A DNA stretch of 64,000 nucleotides from JBNFVY01 sp049943335 (lineage in GTDB: Bacteria; Pseudomonadota; Alphaproteobacteria; Rhodobacterales; Rhodobacteraceae): NCBI RefSeq assembly GCF_049943335.1, contig NZ_JBNFVY010000001.1, forward strand, positions 124,001-188,000, in the 5' to 3' direction. The notes beneath the pieces were generated by a model. The model searched no databases. It saw nothing but the letters and a program-made list of their open reading frames with translations, and was not told where the DNA came from. Shown in pieces: positions 7,085-15,698 of the stretch. How positions within the stretch are numbered: the first letter of the stretch is position 1; every line of letters starts with the position of its first letter. Made by a program: the position numbers and the translations under genes.

Positions 7085-8781
7085 TTCACCAGATAGGGCC
7101 GCTTGCGCGGGCGTTGCTGAGATTCCTGTTGGTCACCCGTGGGAAAATCCCCCATCAGATGTGGATGCATCCCTTGGTTCTTGAGGTTCTGCAGAAATTG
7201 CCCAAATCCGGTCAGATCCCTCATCTTCGGGGCCTCGGCCAAACGCCGGCCACCCCGCGTTCCGATTTCATCAATAACGGTTTGAAGTGGCTCCATGGGA
7301 CTTTCAATAAAGTCCGCCAAGGTCCAGATACGCACCCGCGCCTTTCGGTAAGGTGATCGCAAAATATCCAAGTGTTCCGCTTCGATCTTTTGAAGACGCG
7401 CGGCTTCTCGCCGAATTTCCGAAAAGTTGGCGTTAGATTGAAACAACGGCACTGCCCATGCACCCGAAATAACCGTGATCTGTGCATTGGGGTCCGTCGC
7501 AACAAGCCAGCTGATGCCCTGTGTGTCGCGTGGGCCGAACTGAAAAACCTGCCTTTCGCCGCGGGTATTCCAGATAAGCGACGTCAAAAAGGCACAGGGG
7601 TTGTAGTCGCGCAGCTTTGGTGAATTTGATAACGCCCCGGTAAAGATGGTTTGGCCCCCTGCGAACTCGGCCCCGTCGGGCGCATAGAGGTGCCCGTGAA
7701 CGCGCGCGTCTACCGCGCGGGCCAACCAGACATCGAAATCTTCGAAAATGTCCGAAAAACCCTCAAAAATGGAATAAGGCGCGCAGGTCTTGCCCTTGTC
7801 GATTCCATCTGCCGGCAACCGCGATTGCATATATAGCCCGTCGCGGCCCTGCGTGCGCCTTTCAACCGCCTTGGCAAAAATTCGATCGATCTTACCTGGA
7901 TTGGGTTCGGCGCGCGTGAATTCATCTTTTGGCTTGAGGAAGGCATCATACAGACGATTGGCTTCGGGCCAGATCTTGCGCGCCATGAAGCAGTCAGACC
8001 GGCGAAGCAATTGCAGGTGATCGTCATAAAAAATGTGCGGTTTGCCCTGAAAATCGAACTTGGACAGGGTGAGCGACCGGCTCTCGATATTTGTCGCGAA
8101 CTGCCGGACCAATGTCTGATAGTAACTTTCGTCCGGAATCCAAACCTTGGAAAAATACCGGTCGATTTCGGCGCGATCCGGATCTTCCAATATCGCTGAA
8201 AGTGTTTGCCGCGTCAGGCACCACCATTGGCTTCCTAAGTGCGGCACAATCCCTTTGGGCAGCTTCCTTGTGCAACCGAATCGTCGCTGGAAGCGTACGT
8301 AGGTGTCAAACGATTTGCGGTACTTTTTCCATGAGAAGGGAAAGCGGAACGTGAACCTCTCTTCATCCAATCCACCAACTGTCCAATGGACATCTTCGAT
8401 AGTCACACTTTCGATGAAGTTCGTCATCGGGCGATCCGCAAGATACGCGCGCAGCGATTCAATCGGGCGCAAAGGCAGACATGAGCCAGAAGCCAAGTAC
8501 ACGTGCCGAACCTCGGGAAAGCTGGTCAGCATCATTTCCGATCCGGTCTGCGATGCCTGCACCAACGACCAGGTTCCCCAGTCGCAAGCATGACGTTTAC
8601 AGAATTTGACGTTTTCCAGATCTGCCAAGCCACGCTTGAGGCCGTCAAATTCGGCGCGCGGTGTACGTTTGTCACAATGAATGACGACAGGGCATCCGTT
8701 TGTCGCGAAGTGCCGCGCCACTTGTTCGGCGCGGTGAAGCGCATCGTGCACCATCATCACGAAACCGACGGTCACGCCCAA
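7081..8781 (-). CDS. GT14 (core-2/I-branching type) glycosyltransferase with DUF5928-like C-terminal domain
   Basis: A 566-residue protein. The N-terminal part (about 1-270) resembles the Branch family (GT14): VGFVMMVHDALHRAEQVARH, the run HVYLASGSCLPLRPIESL, GSQWWCLTR and the acidic PDESYYQTL. This family adds beta-1,6-N-acetylglucosamine or related sugars. The C-terminal part (about 290-540) fits a domain found with GT14 in Rhodobacterales (DUF5928 from memory), of unknown role. It overlaps the GT2-type gene upstream by 10 bases and the sulfotransferase gene downstream by 4. That points to one operon building a branched, possibly sulfated glycan. The substrate is not determined. Confidence 0.75.
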   Translation of the reverse strand: MGVTVGFVMMVHDALHRAEQVARHFATNGCPVVIHCDKRTPRAEFDGLKRGLADLENVKFCKRHACDWGTWSLVQASQTGSEMMLTSFPEVRHVYLASGSCLPLRPIESLRAYLADRPMTNFIESVTIEDVHWTVGGLDEERFTFRFPFSWKKYRKSFDTYVRFQRRFGCTRKLPKGIVPHLGSQWWCLTRQTLSAILEDPDRAEIDRYFSKVWIPDESYYQTLVRQFATNIESRSLTLSKFDFQGKPHIFYDDHLQLLRRSDCFMARKIWPEANRLYDAFLKPKDEFTRAEPNPGKIDRIFAKAVERRTQGRDGLYMQSRLPADGIDKGKTCAPYSIFEGFSDIFEDFDVWLARAVDARVHGHLYAPDGAEFAGGQTIFTGALSNSPKLRDYNPCAFLTSLIWNTRGERQVFQFGPRDTQGISWLVATDPNAQITVISGAWAVPLFQSNANFSEIRREAARLQKIEAEHLDILRSPYRKARVRIWTLADFIESPMEPLQTVIDEIGTRGGRRLAEAPKMRDLTGFGQFLQNLKNQGMHPHLMGDFPTGDQQESQQRPRKRPYLVK

Positions 8782-9782
8782 TTCCCTTTGGACATCAGCC
8801 CCAATATTTCAAGCTGCCGCCAGTTTATGTATTTCTCGGACCACTTGCACCATAGGTCCGGATTATCGGCAATTTTCTGGCGGTAGGAATGATATTCGCG
8901 TCCTCCGGCATAGTGTTCGCCCCGCTCTAATTCTTCGGCGGCTTTCTGTGAAAACGTATTCAGAAACTTCGCGTGCAACAGGCAGCCCGAAGCTTTTTCC
9001 CCGCCCCAGTTGTCATAGACCAGGTTCAGACCGCGCGGCAAAAGCGCATGGGTAGAACTGGCATATGCGTAGGACCGATCCCATTTCACCAAGGGAATTT
9101 TGTTCAAAGCAGGCGACGCTTCGGGATCATCTGCAAAGAACGCACGCGCGCGCGGGCCCCCTTGGATCCAGAGATTGCCATAAAACCCGTTGCGGGTGAT
9201 TGTATAGTTTCCGCTGTCAAACCAATTTGCGATTTCGAAGGGGTCCTGACCTTCGACGTAGGTCTGGCTGTCGATGGGGCCCTTGGGATACATGTCCAAC
9301 AGCATTGCCGAGAAACTGCGCAGACCCGAGTTATCCAACCAGTCGGTGAGTGCGCGTATCGGACGCGTGTCGCAAAATGGATAGATGAAGAATTCGTCCG
9401 GATCTACCGTCAAGCACCAATGGCCATGCCCGTATTTCACTTGTAGAAAATTCAGCCAATCCACGCCGAACCGTGATTTTCTGTAGCTGGCCCCCGTGGT
9501 CCAAAGCGTGACATCTGGTTGCTGTGCAAGATATTCCCGTGATCCATCGGTTGAATCATTGTCCACGATCAAGAAGTGATTGACCCCAAGATCACGGTAA
9601 TATTTCAAAAAATAGGGCAGCCGGACTTTTTCATTTCGCAACGTCGAAAACAGCAAGATGTCTTTGCGCCCGATAGCGCGGGTGTGGTCCGAAAACAGGG
9701 ACAACTCACGTCGCTTTAAAAAGGCACGATACCGCCAACGCTTACGCCTTACCCGCAACCGATATGACTGCCAAACACCCAA
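8772..9782 (-). CDS. Glycosyltransferase, GT2-like (Glyco_tranf_2_4 family)
   Basis: A 336-residue protein with a basic N terminus and a nucleotide-sugar fold: ILLFSTLRNEKVRLPYFL, HFLIVDNDSTDGSREYL and the acidic motif LTVDPDEFFIYP (DPD in place of DXD). The C-terminal half, with NLWIQGGPRARAFFADDPE, is shared with the next gene upstream. The two are clearly paralogues and probably arose by duplication. No signal peptide or membrane segment is evident. It is the first gene of a unit with the GT14 and sulfotransferase genes, or is read through from the paralogue 182 bases upstream. The transferred sugar cannot be told from sequence. Confidence 0.8.
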   Translation of the reverse strand: MGVWQSYRLRVRRKRWRYRAFLKRRELSLFSDHTRAIGRKDILLFSTLRNEKVRLPYFLKYYRDLGVNHFLIVDNDSTDGSREYLAQQPDVTLWTTGASYRKSRFGVDWLNFLQVKYGHGHWCLTVDPDEFFIYPFCDTRPIRALTDWLDNSGLRSFSAMLLDMYPKGPIDSQTYVEGQDPFEIANWFDSGNYTITRNGFYGNLWIQGGPRARAFFADDPEASPALNKIPLVKWDRSYAYASSTHALLPRGLNLVYDNWGGEKASGCLLHAKFLNTFSQKAAEELERGEHYAGGREYHSYRQKIADNPDLWCKWSEKYINWRQLEILGLMSKGNWA

Positions 9783-9964
9783 GCCTCAACCCATGCCCTT
9801 CTGCGGCTAAATTATTCAGCCGGTAATCTAGCCTGTTAGGATTAACACAACATTGACCGTATTTGCCAAGCAATTGTTCACGCTGGAAAAACGGTCATTG
9901 TTGCCGGCCCCCTTTTCTGAGCCGGATTTCCAAACCATTCCGGGGGCTTAAATGACCGGTCGCG

Positions 9965-11041
9965 CTAAACCCAACCTCCGCGCGACATAAGGCCCATTGC
10001 CTCAAGCTGGCGCCAGCCCAGCAAGCGGGACGAATGTTCTGTCCATAGGTCCGGCGCCGCTGCCACGTGATCGTAATAGGCGTCAAAATCTGCGGGGTTG
10101 CCAAAATGCTGGCGGCGGGATTTTTCCTCGCGAGAGCGCGCAACAGCTGTGTGGAGAAATTTGGTGTGGAGCAGAATACCACTGATCCGCTCTCCACCGG
10201 ATGTGTCATAGACGCGGTTCAGCCTTGGGGGCAGCATGGAATGCGTCGAGCTGACGTAGGCATACCGCCTGCTCCATTTAACCAATGGCGTCTTGTTGAG
10301 CGTCGGGGCCCTGCGCGGGTTGTCGGCAAAAAACACACGCGCCCGCGGCCCACCCTGTATCCACAGGTTTCCAGCGGGTTCCTGTCTTTGCACGATGTAA
10401 TTTCCACTGTCGAACCATTCCAAAATATCGGTCGGATCGTCGCCTGGCTGATAGACCTGCTGATCCAGGCGGCCTTTGGGATAAAGATCGAGCATCATCG
10501 TGCCAAATGAACGCGCGCCGATGCGGTCAAGTTGCGCGGCCAAAGCGCGGATCGAACGCGTATCATGGTGTGGATAAATGAACAGCTCGTCCGCATCCAG
10601 CGTCAAGCACCAGTGTCCGTCGCCGTAACGAACCTGCAGCCATGTCAGCCAATCCATACCGAACCGGGACAGCCGATAGCTCGCCCCCGTGGTCCACAAG
10701 GAAACATCCGGCTGCGCCGCAAGAAACTCTGTGGTCGCATCGTCAGAGCCATTGTCGACGAACAAGAAATGCTGCACCCCCAGGTTTCGGTGATGCTGCA
10801 GGAAATAGGGCAAGCGCAGCATTTCGTTCCGCACGGTGCAAAATGCCAAGATTGCGTTCGTGGTAATCTGAGCCGTCCGGTCTGATATACACGACAATTG
10901 CCTGCGCCGTCGGAACGCCCGCCAAAGCAAATACCGCCGTTTATGGCGTAGGTAATAGGCTTGCCGGGCGGATTGAACAGACAACGCAGTGCGCGGCACT
11001 TGGGTCGCCGTTCCCGATATCGATACGGTCTTAGTCGCCAT
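9965..11041 (-). CDS. Glycosyltransferase, GT2-like, paralogue of the 8772-9782 gene
   Basis: A 358-residue protein of the same family as its downstream neighbour. Shared blocks include TTGASYR.SRFG.DWL, HWCLTLDADELFIYP (DAD acidic motif), the motif WFDSGNY, and NLWIQGGPRARVFFAD. The N terminus carries an extra 20 or so residues rich in serine and threonine. It overlaps the end of galE by 11 bases, so it belongs to the galU-galE transcription unit, which suggests that it uses UDP-glucose or UDP-galactose. That substrate link is inference. Confidence 0.8.
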   Translation of the reverse strand: MATKTVSISGTATQVPRTALSVQSARQAYYLRHKRRYLLWRAFRRRRQLSCISDRTAQITTNAILAFCTVRNEMLRLPYFLQHHRNLGVQHFLFVDNGSDDATTEFLAAQPDVSLWTTGASYRLSRFGMDWLTWLQVRYGDGHWCLTLDADELFIYPHHDTRSIRALAAQLDRIGARSFGTMMLDLYPKGRLDQQVYQPGDDPTDILEWFDSGNYIVQRQEPAGNLWIQGGPRARVFFADNPRRAPTLNKTPLVKWSRRYAYVSSTHSMLPPRLNRVYDTSGGERISGILLHTKFLHTAVARSREEKSRRQHFGNPADFDAYYDHVAAAPDLWTEHSSRLLGWRQLEAMGLMSRGGWV

Positions 11042-12017
11042 ACCCCCCGCCCTTATGCCAGCGCCATGCGTCGGTCAGCATGTCTGTCAAGTTCGATCGC
11101 TTGGGGTTCCAGCCGAGTTCGCTGCTGGCACGATCGCTTCCGGAAACCAGTTTGGTGGCGTCCCCGGCCCGGCGCTCTCCCTCGATAATGGGAACCGGGC
11201 GCTTGGTGACCTGCCGGGCATGATCTATGACCTCGCGCACGGAAAACCCTGTCCCTGTTCCCAGATTAAAGACCCGGCTGCCCCGATCCTGCGCCAGCCA
11301 TTCCAAACCCAGGATATGTGCGTCGACCAGATCCATGACATGCACATAGTCGCGAATGCAGGTTCCATCCGGCGTATTGTAATCTGTGCCGTAGACGGTC
11401 AACGCATCCCGTTTTTCGGCTATTGCGTCCAGGATCAACGGCACGAGATGCGTCTCGGGCTGGTGCCATTCGCCGACCTCGGCGGCAGGATCCGCCCCGG
11501 CCACGTTGAAATAGCGAAAGATCACATGCCGCAGACCGTGGCTGGCCTCGAAATCCCGCAAAATTTCTTCGATCGCGCGTTTTGATGACCCGTAGGAGTT
11601 TATGGGAAATTGCACACTGTCTTCGTTGAGAACAACGTTGTCCTGATCGCCGTAGGTGGCACAGGTTGAACTGAACACGAAATCAAGACAGCCCGCAGCA
11701 ACCGCGGATTCTATCAGTGTCAGCGATCCCAGAACATTGTTGCGCCAGTATTTTCCCGGGTCCGACATGCTTTCGCCGACTTGGCTGAAAGCGGCAAAGT
11801 GCATCACGGCAACCGGACTGTGTTTCGCAAACACCTCATCCAAGCGATTGCGGTCTGAAATATCGCCTTGTTCGGCTGGCCCGAATTTTACGGCGTCGGG
11901 CCAGCCTGTCGAATAATTGTCAAAGCAAACTGGAACATAACCGTTCTGCGACAGCACCTTGCACGCGTGCGAGCCAATGTAGCCAGCACCACCAGTTACA
12001 AGGACACGCCTAGACAA
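11031..12017 (-). CDS. galE: UDP-glucose 4-epimerase
   Basis: A 328-residue extended short-chain dehydrogenase. The NAD-binding motif TGGAGYIGSH lies at about residues 8-17, the catalytic Ser/Thr in SSTCATYGD, and the Tyr-Lys pair in YGSSK (about residues 142-146). It interconverts UDP-glucose and UDP-galactose for surface glycans. Translation starts at a TTG (12017), with AGGG about seven bases upstream. It lies nine bases after galU and overlaps a glycosyltransferase gene downstream, a typical sugar-nucleotide supply pair. Confidence 0.95.
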   Translation of the reverse strand: MSRRVLVTGGAGYIGSHACKVLSQNGYVPVCFDNYSTGWPDAVKFGPAEQGDISDRNRLDEVFAKHSPVAVMHFAAFSQVGESMSDPGKYWRNNVLGSLTLIESAVAAGCLDFVFSSTCATYGDQDNVVLNEDSVQFPINSYGSSKRAIEEILRDFEASHGLRHVIFRYFNVAGADPAAEVGEWHQPETHLVPLILDAIAEKRDALTVYGTDYNTPDGTCIRDYVHVMDLVDAHILGLEWLAQDRGSRVFNLGTGTGFSVREVIDHARQVTKRPVPIIEGERRAGDATKLVSGSDRASSELGWNPKRSNLTDMLTDAWRWHKGGGYGD

Positions 12018-12026
12018 ATGCGCGCC

Positions 12027-12920
12027 CTATTCTGCTGCGCGCCGTGATGCGACCATCTCATCGAGATAGGCACCCAATTCATCCCTGAGATCTTCGCGAG
12101 CCAAACCGAACGCAACGGTGGCCTGCAAGAACCCGGCTTTCGATCCGCAATCGTAGCGTTGCCCGCGGAACCGGAAACCGTAGACGCCGCGGTCCTGATT
12201 GATCTCTTCCGCAATCGCATCGGTCAGCTGAATTTCGCCGCCCGCGCCGGTCTTTTTCTTGTTCAGGTTCCGCATCACGTTCGGCGAAAGGATGTATCGC
12301 CCGATGACTGCCAGATTCGAAGGTTCCGTCCCTGGCGCGGGTTTTTCGACCATGCCGTTAACCGAAACGATCGAACCCATGTCTTCCTTGACGTCCAGAA
12401 CACCGTAAGCCGAAACCTTGTCCTTGGGGACTTCCATCGCGGCAACCATGCTGCCGCCCGTTTCTTCATAGGCTTCGACCATTTGTTGCAGGCACGGCTT
12501 TTCGGCAGCAATGACATCGTCGGGCAGAATGACGGCGAACGGTTCGTTCTGCATCAGCCGGCGCGCGCACCAGACCGCATGCCCCAGACCCAAGGCCTTG
12601 TGCTGGCGAATATACGCGATTGCACCGCTGTCCATGTTGGTGTTCTTGAGGGTTTCGAGCAGCTCGTCCTTGCCCTTCTTGCGCAACTCTTGCTCAAGAA
12701 CCGGCGAGTGGTCGAAATAGTCTTCAAGCGCGCTTTTGCCGCGCGATGTCACAAAGATGAACTCTTTGATCCCCGCCGCACGCGCTTCATCGATGGCATA
12801 TTGAATCAACGGCCGATCGACGAGAGTCATGATCTCTTTCGGGATCGACTTGGTTGCGGGAAGGAACCGCGTTCCGAGCCCTGCGACGGGAAAGATTGCT
12901 TTGGTTACTTTACGTTTCAT
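12027..12920 (-). CDS. galU: UTP-glucose-1-phosphate uridylyltransferase
   Basis: A 297-residue nucleotidyltransferase making UDP-glucose from glucose 1-phosphate and UTP. The N-terminal loop FPVAGLGTRFLPATKSIPKE and the later VILPDDVI, GLGHAVW and VEKPAPG motifs are those of bacterial GalU. The length is normal for the family. It is the promoter-proximal gene of the - strand polysaccharide block; the 209 bases between it and cysQ should hold the promoter, though I cannot single out one site. Confidence 0.97.
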   Translation of the reverse strand: MKRKVTKAIFPVAGLGTRFLPATKSIPKEIMTLVDRPLIQYAIDEARAAGIKEFIFVTSRGKSALEDYFDHSPVLEQELRKKGKDELLETLKNTNMDSGAIAYIRQHKALGLGHAVWCARRLMQNEPFAVILPDDVIAAEKPCLQQMVEAYEETGGSMVAAMEVPKDKVSAYGVLDVKEDMGSIVSVNGMVEKPAPGTEPSNLAVIGRYILSPNVMRNLNKKKTGAGGEIQLTDAIAEEINQDRGVYGFRFRGQRYDCGSKAGFLQATVAFGLAREDLRDELGAYLDEMVASRRAAE

Positions 12921-13129
12921 CGGCCATGCCTCTGCTATCCAGTCGTTCGAGTGTCATGTTCGACAGCCCATTGCGATCGAATATCCACTCTAGAGTTTAA
13001 CAAACAGGTTTCTTTCCGTCATTGTTCCAGAGAAAAATCAAAAAATAGTCCCCGTACCTGGCGCTTCCCCACGGTCAGCGCACATCGCATTTCGTCGTCG
13101 CCTGAAAAACTGGCGGACTTGTGACGACG

Positions 13130-13927
13130 CTACGGCTTTTTAAGTTCCACGCCAGGAGCATAAGCGATGAAGAACGGATTTGAGAAGTCAGGTTTTCCGT
13201 ACAGCAGTGGCGTGTGATCGTCGAAGCGCACGACGTCGCCGCCCGCGCCAAGCAAAACCGCATGACCCGCTGCCGTATCCCATTCCATCGTTCGCCCGAC
13301 CCGCGGGTAGATGTCTGCCTCGCCCGTTGCGACCAGACAGAACTTTAGGGAAGATCCCGCACTTTTGCTGTCTTTGACCGCGTACTTTCCGATATAGTCG
13401 TCGGTTGCCTGATCCCGGTGCGATTTCGATGCCACGACCAAAAGGGCATCGTTGTCCGGCTCAGACACGGAAAGGGCTTTGCACTGCCCTGGGGTTTCTG
13501 AATCGAACGGTCCCGTTTCTTCCACGGTCGTTCCATCGGCCAATGTGTAGAACAGACGGTTCTTCGCCGGTGCATAGACGACGCCCCTCTGGGGAACACC
13601 GTTGTCCACATAGGCAATGTTGACCGTGAAATCTCCACGTCGTTTGACAAATTCCTTCGTCCCGTCAAGCGGATCGACAATCAGAAACGTGCGCACATCC
13701 AGGCTATGCGTGGCGGCTTGTTCTTCGGTGATCAGCGGCACCTGCGGAAACGCGGCCCGCAGACCGGCAGAAATCAGCGCATCGGCGGCTTCGTCCGCTG
13801 CGGTCACCGGGCTATCGTCGGATTTCGATTTCACCTCGAAATCATCTGAATTGTAGATTTCCATGATCTTGTCGCCTGCTTCCAGAGCAAGGCGCCGCAT
13901 GACAGGGATGAGTGTTTCGAAATTCAC
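13130..13927 (-). CDS. cysQ: 3'(2'),5'-bisphosphate nucleotidase CysQ
   Basis: A 265-residue inositol-monophosphatase-fold enzyme. Metal-binding motifs are DPLDGTKEF and, near the C terminus, WDTAAGHAVL. CysQ hydrolyses 3'-phosphoadenosine 5'-phosphate (PAP), the by-product of PAPS-dependent sulfation and sulfate reduction. The GTG at 13927 has AAGGAGA eight bases upstream; an upstream extension to 13966 lacks such a site. Its closeness to a PAPS-type sulfotransferase cluster is suggestive, since PAP inhibits sulfotransferases, but cysQ is also a general housekeeping gene. Confidence 0.92.
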   Translation of the reverse strand: MNFETLIPVMRRLALEAGDKIMEIYNSDDFEVKSKSDDSPVTAADEAADALISAGLRAAFPQVPLITEEQAATHSLDVRTFLIVDPLDGTKEFVKRRGDFTVNIAYVDNGVPQRGVVYAPAKNRLFYTLADGTTVEETGPFDSETPGQCKALSVSEPDNDALLVVASKSHRDQATDDYIGKYAVKDSKSAGSSLKFCLVATGEADIYPRVGRTMEWDTAAGHAVLLGAGGDVVRFDDHTPLLYGKPDFSNPFFIAYAPGVELKKP

Positions 13928-14062
13928 TATGGATATCTCCTTGGGGCAACGAAAGCGCCGGAACATTGTCAGCTACAAACTCAGCCCTTATGCTACGGTG
14001 CTAAGGGAACAGCAATAATTCCCGCTCATAATGTCCGCAGCAGCGATCTTTTCAGGCAGACC

Positions 14063-14884
14063 ATGTTCCAACATTCCCGGCAACGAACCAAGACCGCAAC
14101 GTTCTTTTCGATACTGGAGTTGATTTACCATGCGACGGTTCGCCACCTTCGCAAGGGGCATGGAAATGCCGTTATCGGATTGCTGTCGAACATCATGCAG
14201 ACGCTGATCCTTGTGCTGGTCTTTTACATCCTGTTTTCGGTTCTGGGCATGCGTGGATCCGCCATTCGCGGCGATTTCCTTCTTTACATCATGTCCGGCA
14301 TCTTCCTGTTCATGACGCATTCCAAGGCCATGGCAGCAGTTGTTGGCGCCGAAGGGCCAACGTCGGCCATGATGAAACATGCCCCGATGAATACTGTCGT
14401 TTCGATCACGTCCGCTGCGCTGAGTTCGCTGTACATTCAAGTGCTATCGGTGGTCGTAATTCTCTATGTGTATCACGTCGGATTCACCCGGATCACAATC
14501 TATGATCCAGTGGGCTGCTTTGCCATGATCTTGTTGTCGTGGTTTTCCGGCGTGGCGATCGGCATGGTTTTCTTCGCGCTGAAACCCTGGGCTCCGGGAT
14601 TTGCCGGGATCGCGACCACCATCTATTCGCGCGCAAACATGATTGCATCCGGCAAGATGTTCGTCGCGAACCAGACACCAAGCTATATCTTGGTGCTTTT
14701 CACATGGAACCCGTTGTTTCACTGCATTGATCAGGCGCGCGGGTTCGCGTTCAAGGACTACACACCGCACCACAGTTCGGTAACATATCCTCTCTTTGTT
14801 TCCTTTGCGTTGATCATGATCGGATTGCTGGGCGAATTTTACACCCGCAAACACGCATCCCTGAGTTGGAGCGCTGGCCGGTGA
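14063..14884 (+). CDS. ABC-2 type polysaccharide export permease
   Basis: A 273-residue integral membrane protein with about six predicted membrane segments (for example the LILVLVFYILFSVLG and VVVILYVYHVGF regions) and the layout of capsular polysaccharide/LPS export permeases (KpsM/ABC2_membrane family). It should pair with an ATPase of the KpsT type to move an undecaprenyl- or lipid-linked glycan across the inner membrane, but no ATPase gene lies next to it. It is divergent from cysQ and ends one base before the alkB stop on the other strand. It may serve the polysaccharide genes at 5669-12920; that link is inference. Confidence 0.8.
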   Translation: MFQHSRQRTKTATFFSILELIYHATVRHLRKGHGNAVIGLLSNIMQTLILVLVFYILFSVLGMRGSAIRGDFLLYIMSGIFLFMTHSKAMAAVVGAEGPTSAMMKHAPMNTVVSITSAALSSLYIQVLSVVVILYVYHVGFTRITIYDPVGCFAMILLSWFSGVAIGMVFFALKPWAPGFAGIATTIYSRANMIASGKMFVANQTPSYILVLFTWNPLFHCIDQARGFAFKDYTPHHSSVTYPLFVSFALIMIGLLGEFYTRKHASLSWSAGR

Positions 14885-14885
14885 G

Positions 14886-15493
14886 TCAATCCACAACCCG
14901 GCATGTCAAATTGATCCGTCCACCTTTGGGCAGCAGTGTCGAAGACCCAAACCGGGTCTTGTCGACCCCGTGATACCGTAACCGCGCATCGCCGCCCAGA
15001 ACCACCACATCGCCCGATGACAGCCAGACACTCTGGGTCTTTCCGCCACGCTCGTCGTTGCCGATACGAAACAGCGCTTCGTCGCCCAGTGACACCGACA
15101 AGACCGGCCAGTCAAAGTCCTTTTCGTCAGCGTCGCGATGCATGCCCATACGCGTGTTTTCGCCGTAGAAATTGATCAGGCAACAGTCCGGGTCGCGCTT
15201 GTCCGACACCAAACTACGCCAGATTCGCAAAACATCGGCCGGAATGGGCGGCCAGGATGTGCCGCTGGGATGGGCAGTGACATATCGGTAGCCCTTTCGA
15301 TCCGAATACCATCCATATTTGCCCGCTGAAGTCAGCCGAACCGACATTGGTTTGCCATAGGGCGTCATTGGCGAAAACAACGGCGCAACCCGGATGATAC
15401 CCGCAGCGCAGCCACCAGATCCGCCTGCTGAGAATTATCCAGGTAGCCTTTATACACCTGTGCGCCGCGAAGCTGTGCCGTCGGTTTTGTCAA
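14886..15493 (-). pseudogene. alkB: AlkB-type 2-oxoglutarate/Fe(II) DNA repair dioxygenase, frameshifted
   Basis: The family repairs alkylated bases by oxidative demethylation. The C-terminal 164 codons (from 15380) are clearly AlkB: SVRLTSAGKYGWYSDRKGYR, the iron ligands H and D in MHRDADE, the distal histidine in RYHGVDKTRFG, and the 2-oxoglutarate arginines in GGRINLTCR. The missing N terminus is present just upstream in another frame. From a TTG at 15493 (AGGAAAGGG nearby) 31 codons read on to KGYLDNSQQADLVAALR, then after two bases (15399-15400) the frame changes and continues IIRVAPLFSPMTPYGK. Adding one base there would restore a protein of about 202 residues, normal for the family. 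It is either a recent pseudogene or a sequence error. The downstream ORF alone has a TTG but no clear ribosome binding site. Confidence 0.8.
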
Positions 15494-15563
15494 TTACATA
15501 GCCCTTTCCTGACAAGCCCCGGAAAAAGAGTCGTTTTTTGCCCGTTTTCTGCGTACGCGCCGC

Positions 15564-15592
15564 CTTGCAGGCCGCATTTGCCCTACTTATAT
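15564..15592 (+). promoter_or_regulatory. Sigma-32 (RpoH) type heat-shock promoter of dnaK
   Basis: CTTG (15564-15567), 18 bases, then CTTATAT (15586-15592) fits the alphaproteobacterial RpoH pattern CTTG-N17/18-CYTATNT. It lies about 107 bases before the dnaK ATG. No CIRCE (HrcA operator) inverted repeat is seen nearby. Confidence 0.65.
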
Positions 15593-15698
15593 ACGCCCAG
15601 AAGCCGGTCGGGGAACAATCTCCGGCCTTTTCATGGGATCGGCGAATGGCGCCGAAACGGGCCAATCGCCAAGATATCGCCAAGAGAGGAAATTGAGC

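Noticed and set aside
15494..15698. CIRCE operator upstream of dnaK
   Set aside because: No TTAGCACTC-type inverted repeat is present in this interval.
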